Of a stretch of DNA of 64,000 nt, positions 18,025 to 27,709 are shown piece after piece. Under the pieces are notes generated by a model. That model did no database searches. It saw nothing but the letters and a program-made list of their open reading frames with translations, and had not been told where the DNA came from. Within the stretch, counting starts at the first letter, position 1. The number at the start of each line of letters is the position of its first letter. Source of the stretch: Mycolicibacterium cosmeticum (lineage in GTDB: Bacteria > Actinomycetota > Actinomycetes > Mycobacteriales > Mycobacteriaceae); contig JACPVS010000011.1 in NCBI GenBank assembly GCA_016197365.1, positions 1-64,000 of the forward strand. The letters are read 5' to 3'. The translations under genes were made by a program, and so were the position numbers.

Positions 18025-18578
18025 GCCGCGTCGCGCCGCTGGCGCCGCCGTGGAGCGACGAGGACACCGCGGGCATCGAGGGCTGGGGCCACCCGGACCG
18101 CACCTACGAACCGTTGCTGCTGGTGCGCTGCCTGCAGCGTCATCCCACGTTGGCGGCCAAACTGCGCAAACTCGGCGAGGCGCTCTACGTCGACACCCGA
18201 CTACCGCCGCGGGTGCGGACCATAGCGATCCTGCGGATCTGCGCACTGGTCGGCTGTGCCTATGAGTGGGGCGGCCAGGCGGCGTTCTGGGGACCGATCG
18301 CCGGGGTGTCCGAGGCCGAATGCGATGCGTTGGTCACCGGGCACGACCCGGGCTGGACGGAATCCGAACGGGTGCTGATCGACGCCGTCGACGAGGTGGA
18401 GCGCACCGGGTCCCTGTCCGCGGATACGTGGAATGCGTTGGGCACCAGACTCGATGACGAGCAGCGGATGGAACTGCTGATCGCCGTCGGCTGGTACCGG
18501 ACCATCTGCACGCTGTGCAACGGCCTGGACCTTCCGGTGGAGGGGTGGATGCGACCCTGGCCGGGCTCAGCCTCGTAG
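18021..18578 (+). CDS. Carboxymuconolactone decarboxylase/AhpD-like protein (185 aa)
   Basis: All-helical CMD-fold protein, probably an oxidoreductase or decarboxylase acting with the upstream amidohydrolase, whose stop it overlaps by 4 bp. The core segment PPRVRTIAILRICALVGCAYEW carries the family's R...YEW motif. The position after YEW where relatives have His reads GGQ, so the usual proton-relay His seems absent. A CX4C pair (CALVGC) replaces the AhpD CxxC. The 3' end overlaps the convergent SDR gene by 12 bp. Confidence 0.78.
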   Translation: MSRVAPLAPPWSDEDTAGIEGWGHPDRTYEPLLLVRCLQRHPTLAAKLRKLGEALYVDTRLPPRVRTIAILRICALVGCAYEWGGQAAFWGPIAGVSEAECDALVTGHDPGWTESERVLIDAVDEVERTGSLSADTWNALGTRLDDEQRMELLIAVGWYRTICTLCNGLDLPVEGWMRPWPGSAS

Positions 18579-19373
18579 CGCGGGATGCTGCTTGGCCAGC
18601 AGTGGCAACAGCAGCCGCTTCGGGATGAGCTGAAGCACCCGGGTGCTGATCTGGCTGGGCAGTCCGGCGATCACGTCGCCCCGGTCGTGTTCGAGGGCGT
18701 CGATGCCCACCCGTGCCACATCGCGCGACGGCATCCACATGAATTTCGGGAACGCGTCGGCGAAGGTGCGCTCATCCATGCCGGCCGAGGACAGGAACTC
18801 GGTGCGCACCGGACCGGGGTTCAGAGTCGCGACGGTCACGCCGGTGCCCGCGAGTTCGGCACGCAGGCCCTCGGTGTAACTGCGGACGAATGCCTTGGTG
18901 CCCGCATAGCCGGCCTGGCCGGGGAAGGGATGGAATCCCGCGGTGGAGCCGACATTGAGGATGGCACCCTTCCCGCGGGGCACCATCTGCCCGACGGCCC
19001 GGGTGGTCAGATCGATGACAGCCTCGACATTGACACGCACCTGGGCGATCTCGGCGGCCGGGGTGGACTGCGCCACCGCACCCATGGTGCCGATCCCGGC
19101 GTTGTTGATCAGGATGTCCACGGCCAGCCCACGACGCTCGATCTCATCGAAAAGTGTTGCGCGGGCTTCGGCGTCGGCGACATCGCACGGGATGACCTCG
19201 ACCCTCGAGCCGGACAGTTCGGCCGCCAGCGCCTCTAGTTTGTCGGCGCGACGGGCTACCAGCGTGACTCCATATCCACGCGAAGCGAGTTCACGGGCCA
19301 AGTCGGCGCCGATACCGGAGGAGGCGCCGGTGATGACGGCGGTGCTGGAGGGTGAGGGCGCAGGCAACGACAT
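18567..19373 (-). CDS. Short-chain dehydrogenase (DltE-like SDR, 268 aa)
   Basis: Classical SDR: TGASSGIG (about 16-23), NNAG (about 91-94), NVGSTAG with the catalytic Ser, YAGTK (about 156-160), and PGPVRTEF after the active site. The C-terminal basic/hydrophobic tail (VLQLIPKRLLLPLLAKQHP) resembles mycobacterial SDRs that act on lipid or wax substrates at membranes. The TetR gene lies 16 nt upstream on the same strand, so the two could be cotranscribed. Confidence 0.85.
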   Translation of the reverse strand: MSLPAPSPSSTAVITGASSGIGADLARELASRGYGVTLVARRADKLEALAAELSGSRVEVIPCDVADAEARATLFDEIERRGLAVDILINNAGIGTMGAVAQSTPAAEIAQVRVNVEAVIDLTTRAVGQMVPRGKGAILNVGSTAGFHPFPGQAGYAGTKAFVRSYTEGLRAELAGTGVTVATLNPGPVRTEFLSSAGMDERTFADAFPKFMWMPSRDVARVGIDALEHDRGDVIAGLPSQISTRVLQLIPKRLLLPLLAKQHPALRG

Positions 19374-19389
19374 GGCTCGAACCTACTCG

Positions 19390-20016
19390 TCAGGCCCCGC
19401 GGATCGCCCGGAACGCTGCCCGGCCGACCAGATCGCCCAGCTCCATGGCAGTGCACGGGTTGTCCTCGTCGAGCAGGCTGCGCACCGCACTCTCGGCCAT
19501 CGAGACGAACAGTTCGACCAGTACCGGCGCCTTGCGCTCGGCATCTGCGGTACCCCAGCGCCGTAGGTCGGGCCGCACCAGCTGCTCGAATTGCGCCGCG
19601 ATGAGGCCCCGTCCCCGGGCGAATTTCGCCGCCACATCACGACCGGGGTTGGAGCAGAACAACATTCGCCAGGTATCGGGGTGCTCCGCGACGGTGCACA
19701 GCAGCGCCTGCATGCCGGCGACGTAGGCCGCTTCGGTTTTCGGGTGACTGCCCGGTGCGGGGTAGGTACTCAGCACGCCGTCCAGAAGGGTGCGCTCTTC
19801 GCGTTCCAAGAGGGCGGTCAGCACGTCGATCCGGTTGGCGTAGCACGCGTAGACCACCGGCCGGGTGACGCCGAGCCGACCGGCGATGGCTTCGATCGTG
19901 ACGGCGGGAATGCCCTCGGCCAGCGCTATCGCCTTGGCGGCATCCAGCACCTGCGGGCGCCTGCGCTCCGGCCCCAGGTGGGTCGCCCGCCTCTTGACGG
20001 CAGTTCCTACGGTCAT
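19390..20016 (-). CDS. TetR-family transcriptional regulator (208 aa)
   Basis: N-terminal HTH at about residues 20-60 (VLDAAKAIALAEG...TIEAIAGRLGVTRPVVYACYANR), then a helical ligand domain. The ATG at 20016 follows a TAGTAT hexamer by 8 nt on the minus strand, and a run of GTAGG/CTACA half-sites covers this promoter and start, so autoregulation is likely. The divergent gene starting at 20072 (MpaB-type oxygenase) is the natural second target. Confidence 0.88.
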   Translation of the reverse strand: MTVGTAVKRRATHLGPERRRPQVLDAAKAIALAEGIPAVTIEAIAGRLGVTRPVVYACYANRIDVLTALLEREERTLLDGVLSTYPAPGSHPKTEAAYVAGMQALLCTVAEHPDTWRMLFCSNPGRDVAAKFARGRGLIAAQFEQLVRPDLRRWGTADAERKAPVLVELFVSMAESAVRSLLDEDNPCTAMELGDLVGRAAFRAIRGA

Positions 20017-20042
20017 GTAGGAAAATACTACATCACTGTAGG
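20006..20042. promoter_or_regulatory. Probable TetR operator in the divergent promoter
   Basis: Four related half-sites occur in 37 bp: CCTAC (20006-20010), TGTAGG (20016-20021), CTACA (20028-20032) and TGTAGG (20037-20042). TGTAG-N7-CTACA is a perfect inverted repeat that covers the start codon and -10 (20025-20030) of the TetR gene. Confidence 0.6.
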
Positions 20043-20071
20043 AAGTGCTGCGACGAAGGGGAGGATCGTTC

Positions 20072-21145
20072 ATGGTGCTGCAACAACTCAGGACGCCGGT
20101 GCCGGCGGAACCCGCCGAGGACTACGGCTTTTTCGGCCCCGATTCGGTGACGTGGAAGGTGTGGAGCTACCCCACGTCACTGACCGTGGGATTCATCCGG
20201 GCGGTGGTGGTCGAGGAACTCGACCCGGCCCTGGTCGCCGCGGTCGACAAGACCCACGACATCTACCGGCGGCCCCAGACCCGCTACGACCGCACCCTGC
20301 ACTACTTCGCGCTGGTTGCGTTCGGGGATACGCGGACCACCTCGAAGGCCGCCGACGTTCTGGTCAAGGTGCATTCCAAGGCAATCGGCAACGACCCGTA
20401 CAGCGGAAAGCGTTACGACGCAAACGATCCCGAATCACAATTATGGATCCATCTGACGGCCTGGCATTCGATCCTGTTCGCCTACGAGACCTACGGGCCC
20501 GGCAAGCTGTCCGAGGAAGAGGAACGCCAGTATTGGGCGGAGTGCGCCGTCGCCGCCGAGTTGCAGACGTGCGACCCCGCCGATGTCCCCCGCGACCGGG
20601 ACGGGATCCGCGCCTACTTCGAGACCATGCGGCCGCAGCTGGCCGGCTCGCCGATCGCCAGGGAGGCCATGGACCACCTGGCCAACGGGGCGACGCTGGT
20701 CTCCCCGCTGCGCGGCCTGTTCGCCCCGGTCACCTGGGTGATCAACCGGATCCTGCGTGCGGGCGTCATTGCCACCATGCCGCAGTGGATGCGCGAGATG
20801 GGCGGACTGCCCCAGTCCCGGCGCATCGACGCGATGGTGCGACCGGTGCTGCGCGCGTCGTTCGCGGCGCTGCAGATCAGTCCGCCCGCCATCCGCCTGC
20901 GGGTCATTCGGATCATCTCCCCGGCGACGGTGCCGGTGGTCGCGCCAGTGCTCAAAGGTGTTGTGCCACAACGGCGTGAGGTGCTCAGCCCCACCGAGGC
21001 CCGCGACCGGTACGGCTATGACAAGCCCGCCGACGCCCATCTGGAATGGCGGGCCCGCCAGCACCAGCGGGTCTTCACCGACGGCGCGGCCCCCAGTGAC
21101 GACGGCCTCCTCGAATCGCAACCCATCCTGGGGCGGATCAGCTGA
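20072..21145 (+). CDS. MpaB/rubber-oxygenase-type (DUF2236) protein (357 aa)
   Basis: Oxygenase-MpaB family, which includes the heme b latex-clearing proteins. Seen here are DSVTWKVWSYP near the N-terminus, the segment LVKVHSKAIG (about 100-109) that carries the family's conserved His, and DPESQLWIHLTAWHS (about 120-134). The ATG at 20072 is preceded by AAGGGGAGGA. Mycobacterial genomes hold many such genes; substrates are mostly unknown and this one could be an oxidase of a hydrophobic compound. Divergent from, and probably controlled by, the TetR gene. Confidence 0.8.
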   Translation: MVLQQLRTPVPAEPAEDYGFFGPDSVTWKVWSYPTSLTVGFIRAVVVEELDPALVAAVDKTHDIYRRPQTRYDRTLHYFALVAFGDTRTTSKAADVLVKVHSKAIGNDPYSGKRYDANDPESQLWIHLTAWHSILFAYETYGPGKLSEEEERQYWAECAVAAELQTCDPADVPRDRDGIRAYFETMRPQLAGSPIAREAMDHLANGATLVSPLRGLFAPVTWVINRILRAGVIATMPQWMREMGGLPQSRRIDAMVRPVLRASFAALQISPPAIRLRVIRIISPATVPVVAPVLKGVVPQRREVLSPTEARDRYGYDKPADAHLEWRARQHQRVFTDGAAPSDDGLLESQPILGRIS

Positions 21146-21213
21146 GGGAGCGCATCGGCCTTTTGCTCATCACGCGCGTAACGCTGGTCAGCCCTGGCCT
21201 GCATATGAGCTGA

Positions 21214-22542
21214 TTGACCGCTGTGACTGTGACCGATGCGCCGGCCCCCGGCAACCAGGACCGGACCATCTCGCCGCAGGCGCGGACCGCACTGTGGGCG
21301 AGCCTGGTCGGCACCACCATCGAGTGGTACGACTTCTTCCTCTACGCCACCGCAGCCAGCCTGGTGTTCAACCGCGCGTTCTTCCCCGACCAGACGACGT
21401 TCGTCGGCACCCTGCTGTCCTTCGCGACGTTCGCGGTCGGCTTCCTGGTGCGGCCCATCGGCGGGTTCGTCTTCGGTCACGTCGGGGACCGCATCGGCCG
21501 CAAGAAGACCCTGGCGCTGACGATGCTGCTGATGGGTGGGGCCACCGCGCTGATGGGTCTGCTGCCCACCGCCGCGCAGATCGGTGTGGCCGCGCCGATC
21601 CTGCTGCTGTTGCTGCGCATCGTGCAGGGGTTCGCGCTCGGCGGCGAATGGGCCGGCGCGGTGCTGCTGGCCGTCGAGCACAGCCCGACGCACAAGCGCG
21701 GACTGTTCGGCAGCGTCCCTCAGATCGGGTTGGCCCTCGGCCTGGCGTTGGGCACCGGGGTGTTCGCCGTCCTGCAGACCGCGCTGTCGGATGCGGCGTT
21801 CCTGGCCTACGGCTGGCGCATCGCGTTCCTGTTGAGCATCGCGCTGGTGGCGTTCGGTGTCGTGGTGCGGCTCAAAGCCAGCGAGACACCGGCATTCGAG
21901 AAGGTGCGCGACCGCGATGAGCGTGCGGCCGTGCCGTTGCGCGAGGTGTTCAAGCCGCCGGTGCTGCGCTCCACGGTGCTGGGCATGCTGTCCCGGTGGG
22001 GCGAGGGCGCGGCCTTCAACACCTGGGGCGTGTTCGCCATCTCGTACGCCACCACCACCTTGAAGCTGGAGAAGGTACCGGTGCTGGTATCGGTCACAGC
22101 CGCCGCGCTACTGATGGCGATTCTGCTGCCGGTCTCGGGTCTGCTGACCGACAGGTACGGCGCCAAGCGCGTCTACGCCACCGGCATCGCGGCCTACGGG
22201 CTTGCCGTGTTCCCGGTGTTCGCGTTGTTCGGCACCAAGAACATCGCGCTGTATGCGGTGGCCATGCTCGTGGTGTTCGGCGTCATCCACGCGCTGTTCT
22301 ACGGGGCGCAGGGCACGCTGTATGCGTCCCTGTTCCCGGCGCGAATCCGCTACACCGGCCTGTCCACGGTCTACCAACTCTCCGGGGTGTACGCCTCGGG
22401 GCTGACCCCGCTGATCCTCACGGCGCTCATCGGTGCCGCCGGGGGCGCGCCCTGGATCGCGTGTGCGTACCTGGCCGCCACGGCGGTGATCAGCGTGGCC
22501 GCGACGCTGGCACTCAAGCCGACCCCGCTGGCCGACATCTGA
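21214..22542 (+). CDS. MFS transporter, metabolite:H+ symporter type (442 aa)
   Basis: Twelve-TM proton-coupled importer resembling the MHS family (shikimate/proline-betaine/alpha-ketoglutarate transporters). Signature segments are TTIEWYDFFLYATAA at the first helix, the loop 2-3 motif GHVGDRIGRKKTL and the RIVQGFALGGEW helix 4 motif. The second half repeats with LTDRYGAKRVY. The start is uncertain: TTG at 21214, GTG at 21222 or GTG at 21228 are all in frame with no strong ribosome site. Substrate unknown. Confidence 0.85.
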   Translation: MTAVTVTDAPAPGNQDRTISPQARTALWASLVGTTIEWYDFFLYATAASLVFNRAFFPDQTTFVGTLLSFATFAVGFLVRPIGGFVFGHVGDRIGRKKTLALTMLLMGGATALMGLLPTAAQIGVAAPILLLLLRIVQGFALGGEWAGAVLLAVEHSPTHKRGLFGSVPQIGLALGLALGTGVFAVLQTALSDAAFLAYGWRIAFLLSIALVAFGVVVRLKASETPAFEKVRDRDERAAVPLREVFKPPVLRSTVLGMLSRWGEGAAFNTWGVFAISYATTTLKLEKVPVLVSVTAAALLMAILLPVSGLLTDRYGAKRVYATGIAAYGLAVFPVFALFGTKNIALYAVAMLVVFGVIHALFYGAQGTLYASLFPARIRYTGLSTVYQLSGVYASGLTPLILTALIGAAGGAPWIACAYLAATAVISVAATLALKPTPLADI

Positions 22543-22543
22543 G

Positions 22544-22552
22544 TTATCCACA
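22544..22552 (+). promoter_or_regulatory. Isolated DnaA-box-like nonamer upstream of the DUF559 gene
   Basis: TTATCCACA matches the consensus DnaA box and lies just after the MFS stop codon, 53 nt before the DUF559 start. It is single, so it is not an origin. It could be a DnaA-responsive site or a motif tied to this gene family. Confidence 0.4.
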
Positions 22553-22604
22553 GATCGGCGATCGGGGCTATCGGTCTCGGGCTGCCATGCGCTGCCATTG
22601 AACG

Positions 22605-23414
22605 GTGATCGAGCACATTCTCGCCGCGAACGGTGGCGTGGTGTCCACCGCACAATTGCGCGCCGCCGGTATCAAGAAACACGGATGGCCACAGGTGCGG
22701 CGTGGCTGGTATGCCAGTCCGTCGGCCGATCCGCTGGTCGTCCGCGCCGTCTCCGCCGGCGGTGTGCTGGGATGCACCTCGGCGTTGCGCCTCCGCCAGG
22801 TATGGGTCCCTGATTCCACACTGCACATCCGGTATTCGTCGCGGGGCCGGCGGTCCCGTACGGGTGTCCGGTCCTGCCAGCCCTACCGTCTGGATCCGCC
22901 CATCATCGGAGCCGTGGACCCGATGGACATCGCGGTCGCGTCGGCGGCGAACTGTCTGGGCGCCGAAGGGCTTGTCGTCGTCCTGGATTCGATGCTGAAC
23001 AAACGGATCATCGAGGTGGCCGATGCGCGGGCGGTCGTGTCGGCGTCACGCTTCGCAGGTCTGAGTCTGGCCGAGCGGTGCGACGCGCGCAGCGAGTCCG
23101 GCACCGAGACCATCATCCGGTTGCGATTGCGAGCCAACGGGATACGGCTGCGGCCCCAGGTGCACATCCCGGGGGTGGGCCGGGTGGACTTCCTCGTGGG
23201 CGATCGACTCATCATCGAAGCCGACAGCCGCGAGCACCATCTGCCCAGATACCAGGCCGACCGGACCCGGGACAGGGTCGCAATCGGCATGGGGTTCGTG
23301 GTGATTCGGCTGACGTATGAGGATGTTGTCTACCGCTGGGACGTGGTGCTTTCCGACGTCCTGTCGGTGATCCGCCGGCGCGCACATCGGGGACCGATTG
23401 CAATGTCACCCTGA
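22605..23414 (+). CDS. AbiEi-like N-terminus plus DUF559 (VSR-like nuclease fold) protein (269 aa)
   Basis: Two-part protein. Residues about 1-75 resemble the winged-helix AbiEi antitoxin N-domain (GVVSTAQLRAAGIKKHGWPQVRRGWYA). Residues about 165-260 carry the DUF559 PD-(D/E)XK-like core: Glu in SGTETIIRLRLRANG, VDFLVGDRLIIEADS (D and ExD), then GFVVIRLTYEDV. This architecture is common in actinobacteria, usually as a lone gene; nuclease activity is inferred from the fold. The GTG start at 22605 has no clear ribosome site. The stop codon lies inside a perfect 18-bp inverted repeat, and a DnaA-box-like site precedes the gene. Confidence 0.78.
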   Translation: MIEHILAANGGVVSTAQLRAAGIKKHGWPQVRRGWYASPSADPLVVRAVSAGGVLGCTSALRLRQVWVPDSTLHIRYSSRGRRSRTGVRSCQPYRLDPPIIGAVDPMDIAVASAANCLGAEGLVVVLDSMLNKRIIEVADARAVVSASRFAGLSLAERCDARSESGTETIIRLRLRANGIRLRPQVHIPGVGRVDFLVGDRLIIEADSREHHLPRYQADRTRDRVAIGMGFVVIRLTYEDVVYRWDVVLSDVLSVIRRRAHRGPIAMSP

Positions 23415-23464
23415 CAGCCTCACCGTGCCCATATATCCACGGCGACGCTGTCAGGGTGACATTG
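23401..23464. repeat. Perfect 18-bp inverted repeat overlapping the DUF559 stop codon
   Basis: CAATGTCACCCTGACAGC (23401-23418) is exactly repeated in reverse complement at 23447-23464 with a 28-bp spacer. It covers the last codons and stop of the DUF559 gene. No U tract follows, so it is not a standard terminator. It sits next to the groEL2 terminator hairpin. Confidence 0.85.
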
Positions 23465-23467
23465 CGA

Positions 23468-23499
23468 AAGGCCCGGCCCCGCGAACGGGACCGGGCCTT
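23468..23499 (-). terminator. groEL2 terminator hairpin
   Basis: AAGGCCCGGCCCC / GGGACCGGGCCTT form a 13-bp stem with one mismatch and a 6-nt loop, starting 14 nt past the groEL2 stop codon on the minus strand. The stem ends in a short U stretch. Confidence 0.7.
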
Positions 23500-23513
23500 C
23501 GGAAATACAGGAC

Positions 23514-25268
<1,755 letters not shown>

Positions 25269-25276
25269 GTACGTTC

Positions 25277-25303
25277 TTAGCACTCGACCAAGGCGAGTGC
25301 AAG
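25277..25303. promoter_or_regulatory. CIRCE operator 2 (HrcA site)
   Basis: TTAGCACTC-N9-GAGTGCAAG; the left arm matches the consensus fully and the right arm in seven of nine positions. It sits 8 bp beyond the first operator, upstream of the -35 element, so two HrcA dimers may bind side by side. Confidence 0.85.
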
Positions 25304-25318
25304 GTAATCAGGTGCTGT

Positions 25319-25861
25319 TCACCGCGGGCGCAGTCCGTCGAACACGACATCGATGACGTGTTCGGCGACCGCTGGGTTGTACTGCTGGACGGCCTGGCAC
25401 CCCACCAGGAGTGCCTTCACCTCCGGCACGGTGACGTCGGTGCGCGCGGTTCCGGCGCGCTGGGCGGCGGCCAGCAGGTCACCGATCATCGCGAGGAAAT
25501 CGACCTCCGCCTGCGGGACCACGCAGTTGATGTCGATCCCCAGGCCGGCCAGGGCGTCGACCAGGCCGCGGTCGGCCGCGCCCCACTGCAGCACCATCGA
25601 CCGCATGAAGGTGAACAGGCCGTCGCCCTCATCCGAGGAACCCAACAACGCACGGCCCTGTTCGACGATGCTCCGGATCCGTTCGTCGACGACCGCCCGG
25701 TACAGATCCTCCTTGGCGGGGAAATGCCGGTAGACCGTGCCCGCCCCCACGCCCGCCCGGCGCGCGATCTCGTCGATCGGCACGCCCAGGCCGTCGGCGG
25801 CGAAGGTCTCGTAGGCGACCTCGAGCACCCGCGCGCGGTTACGGGCCGCATCAGCGCGCAT
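25319..25861 (-). CDS. TetR-family regulator (180 aa)
   Basis: HTH near residues 10-50 (ARVLEVAYETFAADGLGVPIDEIARRAGVGAGTVYRHFPAKEDLY) and a helical C-domain similar to the SbtR-like C-terminal type (LLVGCQAVQQYNPAVAEHVIDVVFDGL). The ATG at 25861 has GGAGG about 10 nt upstream. It is divergent from the SDR gene at 25961, and a palindrome in the gap is its likely operator. Its 3' end lies just outside the groEL2 CIRCE elements, on the same strand as groEL2. Confidence 0.88.
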   Translation of the reverse strand: MRADAARNRARVLEVAYETFAADGLGVPIDEIARRAGVGAGTVYRHFPAKEDLYRAVVDERIRSIVEQGRALLGSSDEGDGLFTFMRSMVLQWGAADRGLVDALAGLGIDINCVVPQAEVDFLAMIGDLLAAAQRAGTARTDVTVPEVKALLVGCQAVQQYNPAVAEHVIDVVFDGLRPR

Positions 25862-25905
25862 CGGCAAGCACCTCCGGGGAATAATCAAACGGGGCGCGCG
25901 TTCCG

Positions 25906-25911
25906 TATAGT
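25906..25911 (+). promoter_or_regulatory. -10 element of the TetR-linked SDR gene
   Basis: TATAGT on the plus strand. Transcription would start near 25918, just before the palindrome at 25922-25937, so a repressor bound there would block initiation. Confidence 0.45.
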
Positions 25912-25921
25912 CGGAACCAAC

Positions 25922-25937
25922 CGGAGAATACTCTCCG
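25922..25937. promoter_or_regulatory. Palindromic operator CGGAGA-N4-TCTCCG
   Basis: Perfect 6-bp arms with a 4-bp centre in the gap between the TetR gene (start 25861) and the SDR gene (start 25961). Location and symmetry fit a TetR operator controlling both genes. Confidence 0.55.
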
Positions 25938-25960
25938 CTTACCCTCATCAGGAGTTTCTC

Positions 25961-26890
25961 ATGTCGCACTGGAACACCGCCAACATTCCCGATCAGACCG
26001 GTCGCACCGTCGTCATCACCGGCGCCAACACCGGCCTCGGCTACGAGACCGCCGGCGCCCTGGCCGGCAAGGGTGCCCACGTCATCCTGGCCGTGCGCAA
26101 CCTCGACAAAGGCGCTGCCGCTGCCGAACTGATCGGCCGCCGCCACCCCGGCGCGCAGGTCAGCGTTCAGGAACTCGACCTGGGGTCCCTGGAGTCGGTC
26201 CGGGCCGCCGCCGACGCGCTGCGCGACGCACACGACCACATCGACCTGCTGATCAACAACGCCGGGGTGATGTACCCGCCGAAGCAGACCACCGCCGACG
26301 GGTTCGAGCTGCAATTCGGCACCAACCATCTCGGCCACTTCGCGCTCACCGGCCTGTTGTTGGACCGGCTGCTGCCGGTGCCCGGATCCCGCATCGTGAC
26401 GGTCAGCAGTATCGGGCACCGCATCAATGCGGCCATCCACTTCGACGATCTGCAGTGGGAGCGCAGCTACAACCGGGTCGGTGCCTACGGCCAGTCCAAG
26501 CTCGCCAACCTGCTCTTCACCTACGAACTGCAGCGGCGCCTCGTCGGCCAGCGGACCACGGCGCTGGCCGCGCATCCCGGGGGTTCAGACACGGAGCTGA
26601 TGCGGCACCTGCCGCGCGCTTTGCAGTCCACCGTCCCGCTGCTCAAGCCGCTGTTCCAGGACGCGGCAGCCGGTGCGCTGCCGACACTGCGCGCGGCCGC
26701 GGATCCCGGAGCGATCGGCGGCCAGTACTTCGGACCCGATGGCCTCGGCGGGACCAAGGGCCATCCGAAGGTCGTGCCATCCAGCGACCAGTCCCACGAC
26801 GCCGGACTGGCGCGCCGGCTGTGGACGGTCTCCGAAGAGCTCACCGGCGTCACGTACCCCGCCTCATTGGACCGCTCTGTCCCGCAGTGA
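25961..26890 (+). CDS. SDR family oxidoreductase, TetR-linked (309 aa)
   Basis: NAD(P)-dependent SDR of the WWOX/retinol-dehydrogenase-like group: TGANTGLG (about 19-26), [13 protein letters not shown] (about 98-110), [14 protein letters not shown] and the catalytic YGQSK (about 176-180). It is strikingly similar to the SDR gene at 30874 in the same orientation, including the PDQTG N-terminus and the [13 protein letters not shown] ending. AGGAG lies 6-7 nt before the ATG. The 3' end overlaps the convergent deacetylase gene by 27 bp. Substrate unknown. Confidence 0.87.
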   Translation: MSHWNTANIPDQTGRTVVITGANTGLGYETAGALAGKGAHVILAVRNLDKGAAAAELIGRRHPGAQVSVQELDLGSLESVRAAADALRDAHDHIDLLINNAGVMYPPKQTTADGFELQFGTNHLGHFALTGLLLDRLLPVPGSRIVTVSSIGHRINAAIHFDDLQWERSYNRVGAYGQSKLANLLFTYELQRRLVGQRTTALAAHPGGSDTELMRHLPRALQSTVPLLKPLFQDAAAGALPTLRAAADPGAIGGQYFGPDGLGGTKGHPKVVPSSDQSHDAGLARRLWTVSEELTGVTYPASLDRSVPQ

Positions 26891-27619
26891 CACGAACTCC
26901 CAGCCGGCCGCCCGCAGCTGCGGTATCGCCGCGGCGTAGCCGGCGCCGGTGCCCGCCTCCGGGTGGTTCATGTGGGAGATCACGATCGCCCCGGGGGCGG
27001 CACCGGTGACGTTGGCGCGCACCTTCGCGGCGGGCAAGGTCGCGCCGGCGTCGCCGTTGACCGCGAACCCCAGCGGCTGCTCGCCGAGCTGGTGCACGAT
27101 CCCGACGGCGACGTCGTCGTAGTGCGCGGTGCCGGGCCGGAAGAAGCGTGGTGCGCGGCCGGTCAACGCAGTGAGCTTCTGGTGGTTGGCCCACACCTCG
27201 TCGGTCGCCTCGGCCACCGAGCGGGTGCCTGCGATCCCATAGGCCGAGCGCCCCGTCACCGACAGCGGGACATGGCGGGTCCCGTGGTTGCCGATTTCGA
27301 ACAGCGGGTCGGCGGCCAGCTGGGCGGCCCGGTCGGGGTGCTGGTCCATCCACTTGGCATTGAGGAACAACACGGCGGGCACCTGGTTGCGACGCAGGGT
27401 GTCCAGTAGCGCGTCATCGCACCCGCCCCGGCAGGCGTCGAAGGTCAGCGCGAGCTGACGGCCATCGGGCACGAAGGACGTCGCGATTCCCGGCAGCGCC
27501 ATCCCCCATTGCGTCGGCACCCGCGCCGCCGACGCCTGCGGGGCTTCAGCTCCCGCGGCTCCCGCGGCGCATGCGGCGACGGTGGCGGACCCGGCCGCCA
27601 GGAACATGCGCCTGGTCAT
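26864..27619 (-). CDS. Polysaccharide deacetylase (NodB-type), exported lipoprotein candidate (251 aa)
   Basis: Zn-dependent carbohydrate esterase 4 fold that removes acetyl groups from a cell-wall or capsular glycan. Motif 1 appears as LTFDACRGGCDD (about 58-69), motif 2 as EIGNHGTRH (about 108-116; HxxxH-type ligands) and motif 3 as RFFRPG (about 157-162). The N-terminus has twin arginines (MTRRMFLAAG) and a lipobox-like VAAC, suggesting Tat export and lipidation. Motif 1 reads FDAC where many members have FDDG, so metal coordination may differ. The ATG at 27619 was preferred to a GTG one codon earlier. Confidence 0.85.
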   Translation of the reverse strand: MTRRMFLAAGSATVAACAAGAAGAEAPQASAARVPTQWGMALPGIATSFVPDGRQLALTFDACRGGCDDALLDTLRRNQVPAVLFLNAKWMDQHPDRAAQLAADPLFEIGNHGTRHVPLSVTGRSAYGIAGTRSVAEATDEVWANHQKLTALTGRAPRFFRPGTAHYDDVAVGIVHQLGEQPLGFAVNGDAGATLPAAKVRANVTGAAPGAIVISHMNHPEAGTGAGYAAAIPQLRAAGWEFVSLRDRAVQ

Positions 27620-27696
27620 CACCTGACCGGAGGCTAGGCACCCACTCTGAACGGACTGTGTAGCGCGACTGTGGGTTTGCTGGGGCGGGATCGACG

Positions 27697-27702
27697 TAGG
27701 GT
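27697..27702 (+). promoter_or_regulatory. -10 element of the cupin gene (leaderless)
   Basis: TAGGGT followed by 7 nt and the ATG at 27710 fits a leaderless mycobacterial transcript. An in-frame GTG at 27701 lies inside the hexamer and is therefore less likely to be the start. Confidence 0.5.
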
Positions 27703-27709
27703 GAACCCG

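Noticed and set aside
22544..22552. DnaA box as a sign of a replication origin
   Set aside because: Only one box is present, without dnaA, dnaN or an AT-rich unwinding region nearby.
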